Source of the DNA: Dryococelus australis
Lineage: Eukaryota > Arthropoda > Insecta > Phasmatodea > Phasmatidae
Assembly (NCBI GenBank): GCA_029891345.1
Contig: CM057005.1
Span: forward strand, 63,329,260-63,393,259
DNA: 64,000 nucleotides
Reading direction: 5' to 3'
Shown here: one piece after another, positions 44,051-58,277 of the stretch
Layout of the letters: each line of letters opens with the position of its first letter
How positions within the stretch are numbered: position 1 is the stretch's first letter
Translations under genes and position numbers: made by a program
The notes under the pieces: model-generated
What the model was told of the DNA's origin: nothing
Databases searched by the model: none
The model's input: only the letters and a program-made list of their open reading frames with translations

Positions 44051-46651
44051 TACACTAGTGTATGGGATGGAATGAGTGTATATTTTCTCCCCAGAAAATA
44101 AATACAGTTCTTCATTCACTCTCCACATCACTTGAACTAATGGCCCCTACAGGGGAAATTAAATTTGTGGGTCAGAAATTTTTTTTGTCCAATGGATGTA
44201 TATTTTTGCTGATGTCTATTATTGACAAATTTTTCTAAATTAATTTAAGAGTACATTCTTACTATGGCCATGTCAGAATCTGCTATTTACTAATGTTGGA
44301 TGCTGGGAATATTTTGTGTTAGATTCAAACAATACTGAGCAGCAATCCTAGTGGTCAATTTAGGAACTACATTGCTGAATGTTTTTTTTTTTTTTTTTGC
44401 TTCTTTGTTACTTAGGCAACGAAAAGAAAGTATATCATTGGAAGCAATCCCATAGTTCTATTGCACTTAGCAAAATAGCTATGGTGTAAGTATAAACAAC
44501 AACTCCACAGTTCAATAAATGTTTGTTGTACATATTCATTTTCATGTATTAATGCCGAAATACCCGTGTTACTGGTGTACAGAATTTATAATGTATTTTA
44601 TTTTTTAAACAGTTCAGTGTGTTGTTTATTACTTGCGCCATTTCTCTCTCTGTAGCTGGGTGTTTAAAATATTTATAAAAATTTACTAACATTTTTCATA
44701 AACATGTAATTTGTTCTTTAGTAAATAGTTGATTCACCTCCCGCCATGTTCTGTTTAAATATAAACTGCTTTTCTTCTTCTTCCACATTTTTTACTAACC
44801 CTACCTTAGTACCTGCACAACATATAGATAATGTGACAGCCAAGTGAAAGTAATTTTATTAAGTATAGCACCAATAGAAAAACTGATGTGTTAATTAATT
44901 TGACTGTTATTTGTTTCCAGTGAAGATCACATTGTGAAACTATTATCAGATAATTTAGCATGTAGGAAAAATTATGATGTAACTTTTTATAGTGACTAAC
45001 ATTAGAGCAGTATTTGATTACTGAATAATTAATATTTATAAAATTTGGTTTAGTTCTGAATATTTGGGACCTGAAAAATGGATACATTAAGAAGTATTTT
45101 GTGGGTTTTAATATAAATTTTCATTACATCTTTACCATTTAATTTGGAATAGTATTTTCTGGTATCATCTTTTTAGATCCAGAATGACCAGTGCTGTTTA
45201 TTAATAAACCTTCACTTTGAGCTGCAGGCGCTATACAGTATACGCAACAGTTACTTATGTATTATGTTTTAATTGGATGTCTGAGATTTGTGTTGAGGGC
45301 GATATGCAAATTGTCTTTCTAATCAGACCCCGAGATAGAAAATACTGTGCTTATCCGAATATCAGATGACTGCCAGAAATGATATGAACCTTATTTTTTT
45401 ACTTTGTTCTGCAGGAATACTTAATTTCTCTTATGTTGTGGGCATATGTTTTACAATTATCTTGGTACTGTAATGAACATTCAACGTGTATAGCCATTGA
45501 TGTCGCAGACAGAAGTAAGTTAAATAATAAACGTTTAGTGGAGCAGAAACTTTACACCGAAGTTTGATGTCAATTTCAATGTTATGTACAGAAAAATATC
45601 TATACAGCTCCCTTGTAGTAAATTATTTTTTAGAATAAATAAGCTGTTAAAGTTGTAATAAAATGTGGGCATTAAAGCTTCTATCACGTTCAAACTTTTG
45701 TCTTAGAAGTATATTTGGCATTAAATTTTGAAGATTAAATGTCGCGTCCAAAATTTACCATTATATAAATTTGAACAAGTGTCACACTGTCAGATACCAC
45801 TAGTGTGTTTCCATGCAATCCACTACAGGAATAAATGTATAAAATGTTGTTATTTATTTTCACTACTTCACTAGATTTAAATTTTATCAGCGAAACCAGT
45901 ACCTATTTCCTGCATAATTAACTTTAATACTTATGAGTTCTTAATATTGTTGTGCTATATTCACTTCAAATAGCATTCATACTTAGAAACTTTTATATAA
46001 ATTAATTATGTATGTTTATAACCTTATTTAGTTTCCATCAATCATTACCATTTTGAAGTTGTGTAATGGAAACTTCCTCTTTAGTTGTTTACATTTCTTG
46101 ACTGGTCTGTCAAAAATCAAAAAAATTTTAGAACCAGTACATAATTCAAAATTTTAGTTTTAAATTAGAGCCATATAACTTTTCCAGACGTTCACAACAA
46201 TGTTGTTTCGGTGATGTTACAACCATTCAGTGTTATTTGATCAACTTTATATTTGAAACAGTGTAAGGGAGAATTTTGACTGTGTGCCATCACCTTAATA
46301 CTACACATTGCATTACACACTTGACTTAAGTCTATTCAGACCAATGAAAGCTGCTTTTACACGGTTCACTTCAATTATTTTATAGTAATTGGAAAGCTTA
46401 CACTGTCAATTTTTGTTAATGAAAAAAAGATTTTCTTGAAATGAAATGTTTGCACTGTAGAATATACAGACAACCATTTACTGCCACCCAAACAAAATTT
46501 GGCCTTGTGTTACTCAAGTGAGTGAAAATAAGACAGCTGTGTCATTTTTTCAATTAAAAATGTGAATGAAACATTATTTTATAGCCTGGTTAACACATTG
46601 GTTAGTCTGCTCTCGGTGTTGCCTACACTTTTGTCTTTGACTGCTGTGGCC
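44051..46651. other. No gene or clear element
   Basis: AT-rich sequence with a T run near 44381-44398. No coding signature, tRNA or terminal repeat pair was recognised. Confidence 0.45.
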
Positions 46652-47289
46652 AGGGTTCCTACGCTCTTTGAAAATTCTTGAAAAGTGGTTGAAATGTATT
46701 TAAGAAATCAAGGACCCTTAAAAGTGCTTGAAAATAAGTTTGTGCATAAAGGTGCTTGAAAAATTTCCAGGTGCTTATAGCACTTAATTTTCATAGTGTT
46801 TATTTACATGGTATTCATTACAAATTAAAAGTGGTGTGCAGCCATTATATTTACAGAAAAATGAATGTATGGTATGTATGAATAGTTTCTATGGAATTGT
46901 ATGCCTTTTTTGAGACCATTCAATAGTAGTCCTGCATGTTTGTTCTGTGTACAATTATTATCAGCATTTGTGATGCCATACTCATGTTTTTTAGTCTGAT
47001 AAGAAAATTTACTTTCCAGCATTGCCAAACGTACAATGTATGATAACATCTGATGCAAACAAAAACTAAAATATAGGAGTGTTTATTCCCTAATCGTGAA
47101 CAAAGCTCTCCTATCAGATGTAAGAAAAATATTCCACGATACTTTTCCCCCTTTTGCTTTACTATGCAAATTTTTTAGCTTTTGATTTTTCTTGATCCTT
47201 TTAATGCCTGTTACAGTAAATTTTGTGTCCTTGAAAGTTTTGGAAAAAGTGCTTGAAATTTTTTTTAGCTAAAAAGGAGTGGGAACCCT
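46652..47289. mobile_element. Short hAT-type element
   Basis: The ends are AGGGTTCCTACGCTC on the left and AGGGTTCCCACTCC on the complemented right, each followed by a 'CTTGAAA'-rich subterminal region. The flanking octamers CTGTGGCC and GTGTAGCC match at 6 of 8. Non-coding. Confidence 0.7.
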
Positions 47290-47537
47290 GTGTAGCCATT
47301 GTTTATGTCTTCTTCTCACTTGCGTTCTTCTTCTTCATCATGATCTTTCGCCAGCAAGCATGCTTCGTCTTAATTTTTAGCTTACAGTTACCAGTATTTG
47401 TGTGTTGATACTTGATAGTTTAGTATATTACATAAAGAAGTAGGCAAAACTTCTAATATAGGATGGTCCAGAAACAGTAGCCAGAAGCCAGAAGCCGATA
47501 AGATGTATTAGGTATACAAGAAGGGCAGCAAAAGGAA

Positions 47538-48035
47538 CATGGTTGCCACTTGTCTGGAAATTTGAAAGCGGCTGGGAAAATCAGGAAAATGTCAGGTAAT
47601 TTTTAATACAGTAGTTAAGTATTGGGGAAATCTGTGATAGGCAAGCAATATCTAGGTGTTTCATCATTTACCATACACCTCTGGGAAAACAGGGAAGAGT
47701 CAGGAATTTTCACCTCGTCAGGGAAGATGTTAATGATTGCTACTCTGCGAAAATTTTCATTTGTGCGACTACATATACAGTTGGTCATAGCAAATATAGT
47801 TCTAGATTATAATTTTAGTATTTAATAAACATAATTGGAGTAGAGAGAATGGTTCTGAAATTTGTAACCAAATAAGACTACCATGTGTAGGATGTTTTGT
47901 TCAGGTGCATTAATTAGTTTGCTGTAATAGGGTTTTGCAACATAAAAGGATTCAGTCTTAATATAAAAGTATTGCAAAGGAAAGGTCAGGGGGAAATTCA
48001 AATTTTCAAATGGGGGGAAAAAGGTAGCAACCCTG
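47538..48035. mobile_element. Possible short hAT-type element
   Basis: The left end CATGGTTGCCACTTGTC and complemented right end CAGGGTTGCTACCTTT are similar. The interior repeats GGGAAAATCAGGAA-like words, as at 2731-3250. No target duplication was found. Confidence 0.45.
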
Positions 48036-49216
48036 AAAATTGCTCGTTTTACTTGGTACAGCTATTGAAATTCTGGTTGCAGTCTAAGGATGAACAGTAA
48101 TGGTGAAATGCACACTAATGGTATCCAAATACTTGCAGCTAAACAGTTGTAATCCTGTAGACTACAATTGTAATAGTTTCATTAATGCATCAATTTGGAT
48201 ATCTCCATAGTACTATACAGTACCAAGTGCATAAAGGGACTGCTTTATTAATTTGATTATGTGTGTATTATTTAAGATACTGGTTTGCTGCTGAAATTAG
48301 GAAGCAGTACCTAGCTAAAATTTCCTGATCCTAATTGAATTGAATTGAATTTTGAGTTGTACATGCTGGAATGTCCTGTTACGTTTTACAAATCTGGCAG
48401 GTCTTCAAACTGGTATACAGATATGTACATATGATCATAAAAATCTATTATTTCCATGCTGAGTTTTTCTGTATTTCCCCAATCCAGATGTGAATTACAA
48501 ATTGTAAATTCATGAGTTTATTGTATAGTTATTTTGTTGTTTATAATGCTGTACCAGCCACTTAGTACTTGTGTAAATATGTAAAGTTATGCATCTCACG
48601 GACTATTTAAATTTAATTTTGGGGCAATATTTAACCAGCATACTGTTACCATCTCAAGTTTTTTAAAATCAATATCTAGTCCAGTTGTGGTAGTTTCCAT
48701 CAAAACTCCACAGAAATGTAACCATGATAAATTACTTCTGTAAATAGTATTGAGTATGTCTCTTTACATATTTGCTTTATTAATTGGTAAAAATAAATTG
48801 TAATTTCACAGTTTCGCTTGTTACTTACTTTCCCATTGCATTCAAGTCTGTTATTCCTTCTAGTGGCTAATGTCTTGTTTGTGGCTTATAAGTAGAGAGA
48901 GAACTATCACATTCTATTTGACAGTTATGCAAATAAAGGGCTTTGACAATACACGCAGAAGCTTCTAGGGTGACAGGACCATGTCATCAGTAGATTGGAG
49001 GTAGAAATGAAACAGGGTCTTGTACCTACTAGATAGCTTTTTCCTAAAGTAAAGTTTTTAATTTGAAAGCATGTTTAACATTTTGACCATTTCGGGTATG
49101 AGAGCAGTGTAAACAAATACACCTTTGTGGGTTTTAAAAACCTAGTTTTAAAAATGTTTAAGCATTCATCAAGGATGTCCAAATACACGAGGAATGAACC
49201 AAATGCAGGTGGCTAA
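48036..49216. other. No gene seen
   Basis: AT-rich. A short GAATT tandem repeat occurs at about 48338-48352. No conserved coding region. Confidence 0.4.
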
Positions 49217-50974
49217 TGGCCGGTTGCACCATTGAAGTTGTACTGTCGCAAATGTCATATTTGACAACTGGAAATCACACCTTGGTTTACTCACTCTGTA
49301 GAGACAGGAGGCTTAAATAAAGGTGCCACATTAAAATAAAATAAAAGAATTTTAATTTAAGTTTTAAAAAAAACCAGTCCACATTCTTCAATTTATTAAT
49401 GCAGAGTCACAGTCAGCTTAACGAGGCAGTTGAAGCACAGAACAGCACCGCAGAGTTCATTCATTATGCAGGTCACTTAAAAATTGCATTAGTTAAGAAG
49501 ACAGAAGGGACGTTATTTCCCTCCTGGCACCTTAGTGGCCTCCCACACGGGCTGAAATAATTTAGTAGACAATAGAATTTGGCCGAAAATAGAAGTTAAA
49601 AAAACAAAGTATGGTTACAGGTGCTTGCTGGTGTGGGCAAAATTTGCCACATTCGATGTGTGTTCCTCAAGAGCTGGTCGTCAACTGTTAGCAGGTGAGG
49701 CGGTAGATGCACACGACTAAACTAGCTATGCGCTCTACCTCCACTCCTCACACCGGCATGCCAAAAACCTAACCAAATAAGGGCATGGCATGGTATAGAA
49801 TCCCTTAAGATACTGTGTGAACCCTGTCGCAACCACTTTCCTACACCAGACGAACTGCGTAGAAGTTAAATAATCAAATTTCTAGAACATTCTCTAAGGA
49901 AAAAAGTCTACAAATGTGGTAACAGCCCTTTCCTCCAATTGATAACGCAACCGCGACTTCAGGAAAAGCAAACGCATGACAGATAAACATACACTGCCAA
50001 AAGTCAAATACTGATGAGCAACTACAGTTCCTCATGAAACAAAAGAAAATTATCCAAATGTTACCATTGAATTATTACTAACTACATCATTACAAAGTTA
50101 ATCTCTCAATTACACTATTTTAGTGCCTAAAAGCACTGTTAACTATATTTATTTACCAGAAATAAACATAGTAATATTGAAATTTTTAAATACGTGTTTC
50201 GTGGTTTTTTTACTGTTGTAAAACCTAAATTGAGACACATAACGAAGGCTTAAAATCTTATTTTATTTAATTTGAAATGTATTAATGTTTTGTAAAGAGA
50301 GAACTAAATTTATTCCTATCTTTCCAAGCAAACATGATGAAATACCGGCACATACTTTCAGAATATCATAAACTGGCCTAATTTCCCCACCAGCTACATC
50401 GGAAAGTGAAGCCTACATCAAGAATTTTGCTTACAAAACAGCAGGCTCCACTGATAAATGTAGTTTAACATTCACCAACAGATGGCACTAAATAAAATTT
50501 TGTCTGGGAATATCAAATAACATTATTACACACTTAAAGATTATTTAGTCAATTACTACAACTACTTTTACTTGAAACAGACAAAACATCACAACATCTT
50601 GTTTCATGTCCACTACAATCTTCGTAATATTGGTATTAAAAAATAAAAAGTGAGTAAGTGTTAGTCAAACACACAACAGCAATGGGAATTTTGTAATGTA
50701 TTTAAACAGGTTGTACCATAAGAACTAATAGACTTAAGAGATTATGTCCACATAAATTCATTATTGTTATACTAACTTCAAAATAAGCTATTGCATCATG
50801 ATGTCACAAAATAAGATCAAACCATTTTTGATCCCAATCCTAGTTCCGAATTGAGATCACAAGATCTACAATCAAAACTGAGCCAGTCACATTGGAGCAA
50901 CACTTGTACATTGGAACTCAGATCCAACTAAAGATCACGTTTGAACAAAGGTCACTTAATGGTGCAACCGGGCA
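49217..50974. mobile_element. Harbinger-type element with TAA target duplication
   Basis: The left terminus TGGCCGGTTGCACCATTGAA and complemented right terminus TGCCCGGTTGCACCATTAAG are flanked by TAA on both sides (49214-49216 and 50975-50977). At 1.76 kb with no transposase frame it is a non-autonomous element. Confidence 0.8.
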
Positions 50975-51025
50975 TAAGTATATCTTCTAAATGGATACTT
51001 TAACTATACTTACTTGGCTTTCACT

Positions 51026-51137
51026 AATTCAGCTGCATTCCGCAAACCTCAGCCGCGTTCTGCAAGCTATCAGCCGTATTGTGCCAGAATGACAGAGCAG
51101 GAGGTTTGGCTGATAGTTTGCGGAATGCGGCTGAATC
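51026..51137. repeat. Short palindromic repeat
   Basis: CAGCTGCATTCCGCAAAC near 51030 pairs with GTTTGCGGAATGCGGCTG at about 51117-51134, with a further CTATCAGCC / GGCTGATAG pair inside. Probably a very small MITE. Confidence 0.75.
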
Positions 51138-51499
51138 AGTCAGAAATTGTGTGATGGCAAGCTAAATTGTGCAACCACTCCCTGTGGTCATCTTCGAAAA
51201 CATGTATAAAATGCAAAGATAATTTGAAAACATCTAGTAAACTTATTTTTTTGGCATGGCAGAAACGGAAGTGTGAGATTAAAAGTGGGCAATTGTTGTT
51301 GCAGGCTTGACTGTCAGAGGTTTTGCATATGTTCCAATGCTGTATTTTTGTTGTTCTCGGAAGTAAATTATTAGGCTTTTTAAAAAATAATGCTGTTAAC
51401 TTCTCTAAAATTGATCTAAGTACAATTTTGCAACAGTGGAATTGAATTTCCGGAAATATGTAAAGAAGTTTTAGGCTTAGGTATTTTGTATGTATGCAA

Positions 51500-53170
51500 A
51501 TGTAAAAACTTGATGGGTGATGTCTGGTTGAGTATAAGACTTACGTTTAGTGAGACGTTTTTGTCCGGATGCTGAATCAGGCGTACCCTTAGAGGTTGGG
51601 GTTCGCGCGTGGAGTTAAGTCCTGGCAGGGTACAAGGGCATGCCTGTTGTACAGGACAGGACAGGCCTGGCCTGGTAGCTGTGCGGCAGGGTACAAAGTC
51701 TGGTTCTGACAGCGAGATTTCGCACTTGAGGTTTCCTGCCTGGAGTGGTATACCTGGCAATGGACGTGATTTTTGGAGGGGTTAGCAGTAGATATGTTGT
51801 GTGCATGTGGTGGAGCAGCACGTGTAGGTGGGTAGCGGAAACTAGCACAGCTGAAATTAGGTAGGTGATTGCCTCAGTAGGCCGTTGGTCTGGCTAATGG
51901 AGGTAAGCGGCCAGCAAGAGATGTACTTTGGTGCCCACTTGTATGGGTTCGGGAAACATGTCCTTCGGTACCACTGGTTCAACGGGGTCCTGCAAGTGCC
52001 GTGTGGTTTGAGCTTGTTCCCTTGGGCCTAGTTAATCAGTGGAGGGGTAAGCTCGTGCAGGCGCTCGGAGGCGAGTAAGGTCTTTTTTGTTGTGCTCCTT
52101 CAACCCATGACGCTTGGAGTAGGTCATTAGAAATACGCAACAACCTTCTCGTCGGCAAGGTAGATTCCTTATGATAATTACAGCATGTTAGGCGACGCGT
52201 GGGCCGTCGACTAGATGGACACCTTATTGTAACACCTGGCGCAGATGCGCAGTGCATGTTGCAAGTCAGGCCTCGCCATCGAGGGTCACTACGTTACATG
52301 GGTGTTGTCTCAACTGAGTCTTCCTAGTCTAGGGAACACTACCTTTCCTGGCTCAGAGATGCAGTGGAAAGAAAGTGGACGCCAAATCAACAAGCGGGTC
52401 CAAGAGCAGTGTTCCTTGTGGGCTCTACCATTCTACCTACAACATAGATATAATGGGTGGCCGTCTGAGATACGTGTGGGTGGCAACAATGTGTTTTGGC
52501 TCGAATGAGTAATTTCCCAGAATGACCTGTATTGACCTTGCGTTCATGAAGTCAACTGGGAAAGGTGCTAGTCTACAGGAAGTGTGGTACTCAGGATTGC
52601 AGCAAAACACATGTTTTATTTCCTTATAAGGGAAGTAACCCATGATGACTTACTACCTCCTAATGTCAGTATGAGCGTCTGCCGGGAAGCTAGCTACACA
52701 ATGCCGGTAGAGATGACCGGTTCTGACCAACGAGAGGGATAAGGGAGATTAGTGTTGTGAGAACAACTGAAGAACTAGCTTGATTCAGTATCCTATTGTT
52801 GCTCAGAGGGGGCCACAATGTGTAGCGTGTAGACAGCGTAACTGGCACAGTGCTAGGTTGACTAAGCAGGATGTGGCAGGAGAACCCTCGGATAGGGTGT
52901 AAGGAACTGGAGTATCCTTCTGGCACAAAAGTGCAGTGAAGGAAGGAGGGTATGCAAGGATAAGCTGGAGTAACCGTAATGTAGACTGGATGTCGTAGAC
53001 TGATCAATGTCTGAGCAGTGAGTGCTATATGATTGAAGGCTGGTCAGCTTAATTCCCCTGGCAGCTAACATGGTGAAAGTAAGAGAACTGGCGTGGAGAC
53101 GAGCAGTATCTCAGATTTTATACTAAAATTGGGCCGCTACTCAACGCTGGTTGGCTGACGTCTCGTAGGG
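51500..53170 (-). repeat. Family X copy 6, antisense
   Basis: On the minus strand a TATA-like AGTATAAAATCTGAG (complement of about 53108-53122) leads to the shared block at 52653-52727. An AATAAAAC signal in a GGAAATAAAACATGTG context follows (about 52610-52625), then GGCCACCCATTAT and TGGTAGAGCCC, which also occur in copy 1. The run TATA box, shared block, polyadenylation signal is LTR-like, but no paired LTR was found. Confidence 0.6.
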
Positions 53171-53199
53171 GAGGGGTGGTCGCAGAGCAGGGGATGGCG

Positions 53200-54325
53200 A
53201 AAAGCATAGTTCTCAGGCGTGATGTCACTGGCCAGCTGGGGAGCAAAAAAGAACAAATGTAGAATCTGAGTAGTTGCTCTATCTAGCAGTGGATGAAAGT
53301 ACTCGCTGCTTTGGATGCATAATTACGGTGGGCCGGCGAATAAAACAATCTACTCTGTCTAAGACATCCATCCTTAAAAGTAAACAGTACAATGTCATCA
53401 CATGGATAACAGTAATAAAAACTTTGAAGACTCGAATGCAAAGCTATGCGTAGGAATGAACTGAAGTCATCTAATCACCATTGTTAGAAAAAGTGTCAAA
53501 CGTCAATTTTCTTGTGGTCTATTACGCAAAGAAATTTATGATTCACTAAGCATATTGTCATTTGGTGTATAATAATGGGGGAGCTAATTGCGGACTGAAA
53601 TGACAGTAGGATACTTGCTAATGTAGTTTTGAACATCTTGTCAAAAAAGATTAGTCCACGTCTTTTGATGTAGTTAATGACATGTGTCAACTATTGTTCA
53701 TCATGGACTACATTATTGATGTAATGGCAGCATTCTATACTATGAGAATGACTTTTTACATGATGATGCAATTTCATGTTTACATATATGAGCTAAAATA
53801 ATGGCTGGAAAAAACTTGCATTATTATACAAGATAATTTGTATGTTTCCTGTATTCTTTGTAAGGTACGTTGTGGGTAAGGTTACAGGTCCAGGTGGTGT
53901 TTAATATAGGGTTTCTTATAATAGACATTTTGGCACAAATTTTCCCAGTTATAAATTTTTTTTAATGAATTACTGTCAAATATTTGGTTCAGTTTTATTG
54001 TTAGTGACTTGGTATTTTCATTCTGGTGAAAGCACTGTTTGTTTTCGCAAGTCCATAAATCAATTTTGCTATTTACAAGTTTTTCTCTGTGCATTTAAAA
54101 TCCTCTGCACACCTGTTTGTAATGCTTTTTTGTTCGTATTGTAACATTGAAATTTTAATCATTGCATAATTGTATTGTTCACTGTACCAGCTTCTACATA
54201 ATACATCATGTGTGTTCGCATTCTCTCTTAATGCACTGGCATGATCATTTTATTAGTTCATGGATACGTTGAGTAATCTATACTTGTTCGGTGTAACTTG
54301 GTGTGCTCAAAGCTCTTGATTGTGG
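53200..54325. other. No gene seen
   Basis: AT-rich, with short frames only. No repeat partner identified by eye. Confidence 0.4.
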
Positions 54326-54783
54326 TAGGGTTGTGCGAGTGTGACTTTTTTCTCATGAAACAAAATTAAAAGATATGTTATGAGCTTTCATTAATATTGA
54401 AACAAAAATGAAAGCTAATATTGTTAGATATTAATGAAAGATTTTAGCAAGTTATTTGTTATAACTAATCAAGTTGTTGCAAAATCAAATTTTAAAAAAT
54501 GTAGGATATGGAGTGGTATGTACTGCAGGGGGTCTTGCCTACATTTAAATTTTTGATTTATGTAGTTATTTAATTTATAAAATAATGAAAACAAGATGAT
54601 TTACAGGCAAGAGTTTTCTTTGCTGGTGCACTAAATGAACATTCATTAACACCTAAAAATTAATTGAAATCAACAATTTTAGTTTCGTTACAACGTTTGG
54701 TATTCCAAATTTCTTACCGAAACAAAAATGAAAATTGTAATTTTCTTTTTTGCTTCAGTATACCGAATATTCACACAACTCTC
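54326..54783. mobile_element. Short hAT-type element
   Basis: The left end TAGGGTTGTGCGAGTGTG and complemented right end GAGAGTTGTGTGAATATT are similar. The flanking octamers GATTGTGG and GATTCTGA match at 6 of 8. Non-coding. Confidence 0.55.
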
Positions 54784-54842
54784 GATTCTGACTCCTGGCA
54801 TGCTATTGTAACTTTCATTTTTCTGTTCTCCAGCCTTTTTAG

Positions 54843-56032
54843 TAGGGATGGGCCGATACCAACAATTCCGATTTTCAGCTGCTGATTCTACCGATACCAG
54901 TTTTGATGAGCACAATCATAATTCCCAATTTCCAATATTTGGAAATATTTTTATTACTTATATTTAAGTCTTTAGTTTTGTGCACCCTTTAAGCACTTTG
55001 TATTAGGTATCTACAGCATAGAAATGAAATATAACACTAATTTTAATAATAAATATTAAGATAGACTGTTTAACTGGGCATATAAGTGACATAACAGTCA
55101 AGCAAAAACTGTTACTGCTCAGACAATACAGACTTGGATTTTAGATCTGAGAAATAATGAACACAACCTCAAAATGCATCTTTGTTAAAATCAACAGCCT
55201 AAAGATGTCATTAAAAAAGAACTTATTGAAATGAATATAATATTGAATATTAATTTGAAATTGAGCAAAATTTTGTTTTCATTAATATTAATATTTTTGC
55301 CTAGTATTCCTTCGTCAGCCGAGCCATACTCAATTCCTTGGTTAAAATAGCAACTGATTTATTTGCAACAATTTTTGCCAATTATTACTTGCAGAGTCTT
55401 ATTCAGACCTTTAAAATTCTAACCAAAACCGCAGCCAACAGTTTCCAATAAGAACTATGCTTGCTGCGTCTATAAACTTTCACTTATCTTTACAATAACA
55501 CCACCATAGAGTGTGCAATTTGTTTTCATCGTCACCAACCTACGAGTGTGGTACACATAAGAAGAATAAAAATACAGGTTACTTTCTCATTGCTGCCAAT
55601 CTACGAATGCAGTGAAAACGTAAGAAGAAAACAGATCACAAAAAAACTTGCAGGATGTAATCAATACTATCAATACGTGGCACCAATTGTTGATTATCCA
55701 CGTTGTTTTGTATTCATGTAGTGTTTGAAAATGAATGATGCACACAATCTTTGGTAAATGTACCGACAGGAAATACGGTTAAAACGTAAACAATGGGAAC
55801 AAATCATATAAAAATAATTGTTCCGAATATATTTTGGGTTTCGGACAGAATATTTGATTGATAGATGCGGTAAATTTATGCTTTACGAGATGTAGCATGC
55901 TGGTTTATTTAACATTGTTTTAAATAAATCAGTGCTACTAATCGGTGAATAATATTTGGTAAATGTTCAGATGCCGATGGTTGTGGTATCGGCTGGTTAA
56001 TCGGTACCGGCATCTGCATCGGCCCATCCCTG
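54843..56032. mobile_element. hAT-type element with perfect 8-bp target duplication
   Basis: The left terminus TAGGGATGGGCCGATACC and complemented right terminus CAGGGATGGGCCGATGC are flanked on both sides by CTTTTTAG (54835-54842 and 56033-56040). The exact octamer defines the ends to the base. The 1190-bp interior has no transposase frame. Confidence 0.92.
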
Positions 56033-58277
56033 CTTTTTAGACTGTTGAGTTATATTAAAATTTTGTAGAACAATTTTCAAATTAAATAATGTGGATACTG
56101 TGTGTGTAAAATTTTACATATGGACAGTATACATGTCCACTTAGCTTTCATTCTAAATCATTTGTAATTGTAAATTATATTAATTTTAATACAATAAAAC
56201 ACACTAATTACCAATATTGCAATATAATTTGAATTTGTCATTGGAGCTGTCTATTTGTAAACATACTTGCAGAAAAAATTGGCAACTTTGAGCTTGTATA
56301 CCAGGAAAGGTATTTGGTTATTATTGTGCTGTGTTGTGAAAACCAAGATCTCAATCAGCTATTGTGGGCAGTTTGAAGTTTGTATTAATAGGTGTTTGTG
56401 ATGATTGTAAAACATTTCAAAAAATTCCAACGTCAACTTTGAGATTCAGCATATTGAAAAACAAGATGTTCGTAACACCAGCGTGGCTTCTTTTTATGCA
56501 TAGACTTTACATTACGTACACTGTAATATGAATTATCAAAAAATTTCATTAAGCTAACATTAAAATCTTTATCTCACGCCAATGGAAATGAAGACAACTT
56601 TGTATTAAAGAGGTTTCTGTTAATGAAAGTTCACAAATGCAAGAAGGATTCAAGCATAGCCTGTACTTAGTAGAAAGGTTCAAAACAAAACTTAACTGAT
56701 CAAATGGTTTACGAAATAATTTAAACTAGTTTCACATTTTTTCGCATGGTACAATTTTTGTTTTGCTATACATTGCTAAAATTGTTTCTTTTACCTTTGC
56801 ACAGCAACTTAATGTAATTTTAACCTTAAGATACATTAAGTGGGAAGTTATTTTTTTGAGGTACTGCTCCACCAATTGCAGGCAGCAAGCGGTTTTAATG
56901 GTTTTTTACGTTGTTATTATGTTTTATTATAAATATTGTGTGTGTTTCAGAATACATGCTGTTTCCACAGAATGACTATGTTGTGTCAATATTTTTAATT
57001 TTATGGTTACCATTATTTATAGCATGGAAGTTGGCAACTGTCTGTTGTAGAATATGCATAATAATCTCTCATTGCGGAACTTTAACGAAACAATGTTTTT
57101 CTTTGGGTACTTTATTAATATTGTCTGGTGGTTTTCTTTGGTGCTGAAAATACTTATTATAGCAAAATGTAGACACACATTCCTACGTGTAAAAGTTATA
57201 TGCTGGGAGTGATTATTAAATCAGCATGATTCAAAAGTTAGTGTGTAAAAAATTAAGGATATCAACCTATCTTCACAACTATGGTGTATATTGCTTTTGG
57301 ATTTATCTAATACCATAACAACAACATTAAGAATTTCTGCATGTTCTTGGAGCTTGTTTCTTGGCATGACGCAACTGTTATAAATCTGGAAGTTTGCCCA
57401 TGATCCCATCATGGGAACAAGCAAAGTATAACTATCATTTCTCTCTTCCCCCCTCCCCTCTGACAAACATTAGTGGCATATATGTTAGGAAGTTCTAGAA
57501 AGTAGTGTGACAGCTAGTATAAGTTACTTGGCTCAGTGCATGGTGAAGCGATGTGTTGGGCGAGGAAACTAAATTTAAAAAAACACAGAGAAATTTTATA
57601 ATGATTTTGTTCTCTCTGTATTCTGTGATACTCCCACCATTTTTGCTTCTTCGGCTGTGGTGGTTTATGTCCACATATTGTTACATTTGCAACCACATGT
57701 GTAATTATGCCATTTCTCTTCCAGTGGTGGTAGTTACAGCAATTTAATTTTTAAATTTGTACCGTTTAATACTTTGGCAATACTCGCAAATGATAAAATA
57801 ATACGAGAAGACAAGCTAAGTCTGCAGGTAGTATTAGCAATGTGTGCTACTTCAATTCATGTGAGAAATCCAGCGGTGATAAAAAGAGGTTACAAAAGGG
57901 AGGTGGTCGTAGCTGCAGTCATGTCAGTAACATCCCTGCAGCTGGGTGGTAAAGCACGACATGCTTGGCAGAGGTGGGGGAGCCACTTGGACTACCCAAT
58001 CACTTTTATTGTTGTGTTGGTTTATGAAACCTGCATACTTGGTGCAGGTAATTCATTTGCACATTTGTAGCAGTGATTCAGCACAGACCAAGATCTAGGC
58101 AAATGTAGTTTGATGTGCCTTGTGCGTTGCATAAGTTGAATTTCATTTTGACACCTTTTGTAACTATTTTGTGTACTGATTTCAATACACTAATGACTAT
58201 GTATATGTTTCCACCATCTTCCATGCTACATGCAGTTTATTATTTTTTCCCACGTGCATGCCCCGCAGTCTCATTAC
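56033..58277. other. No gene seen
   Basis: AT-rich; open frames are short and unrelated to known families. Confidence 0.4.
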
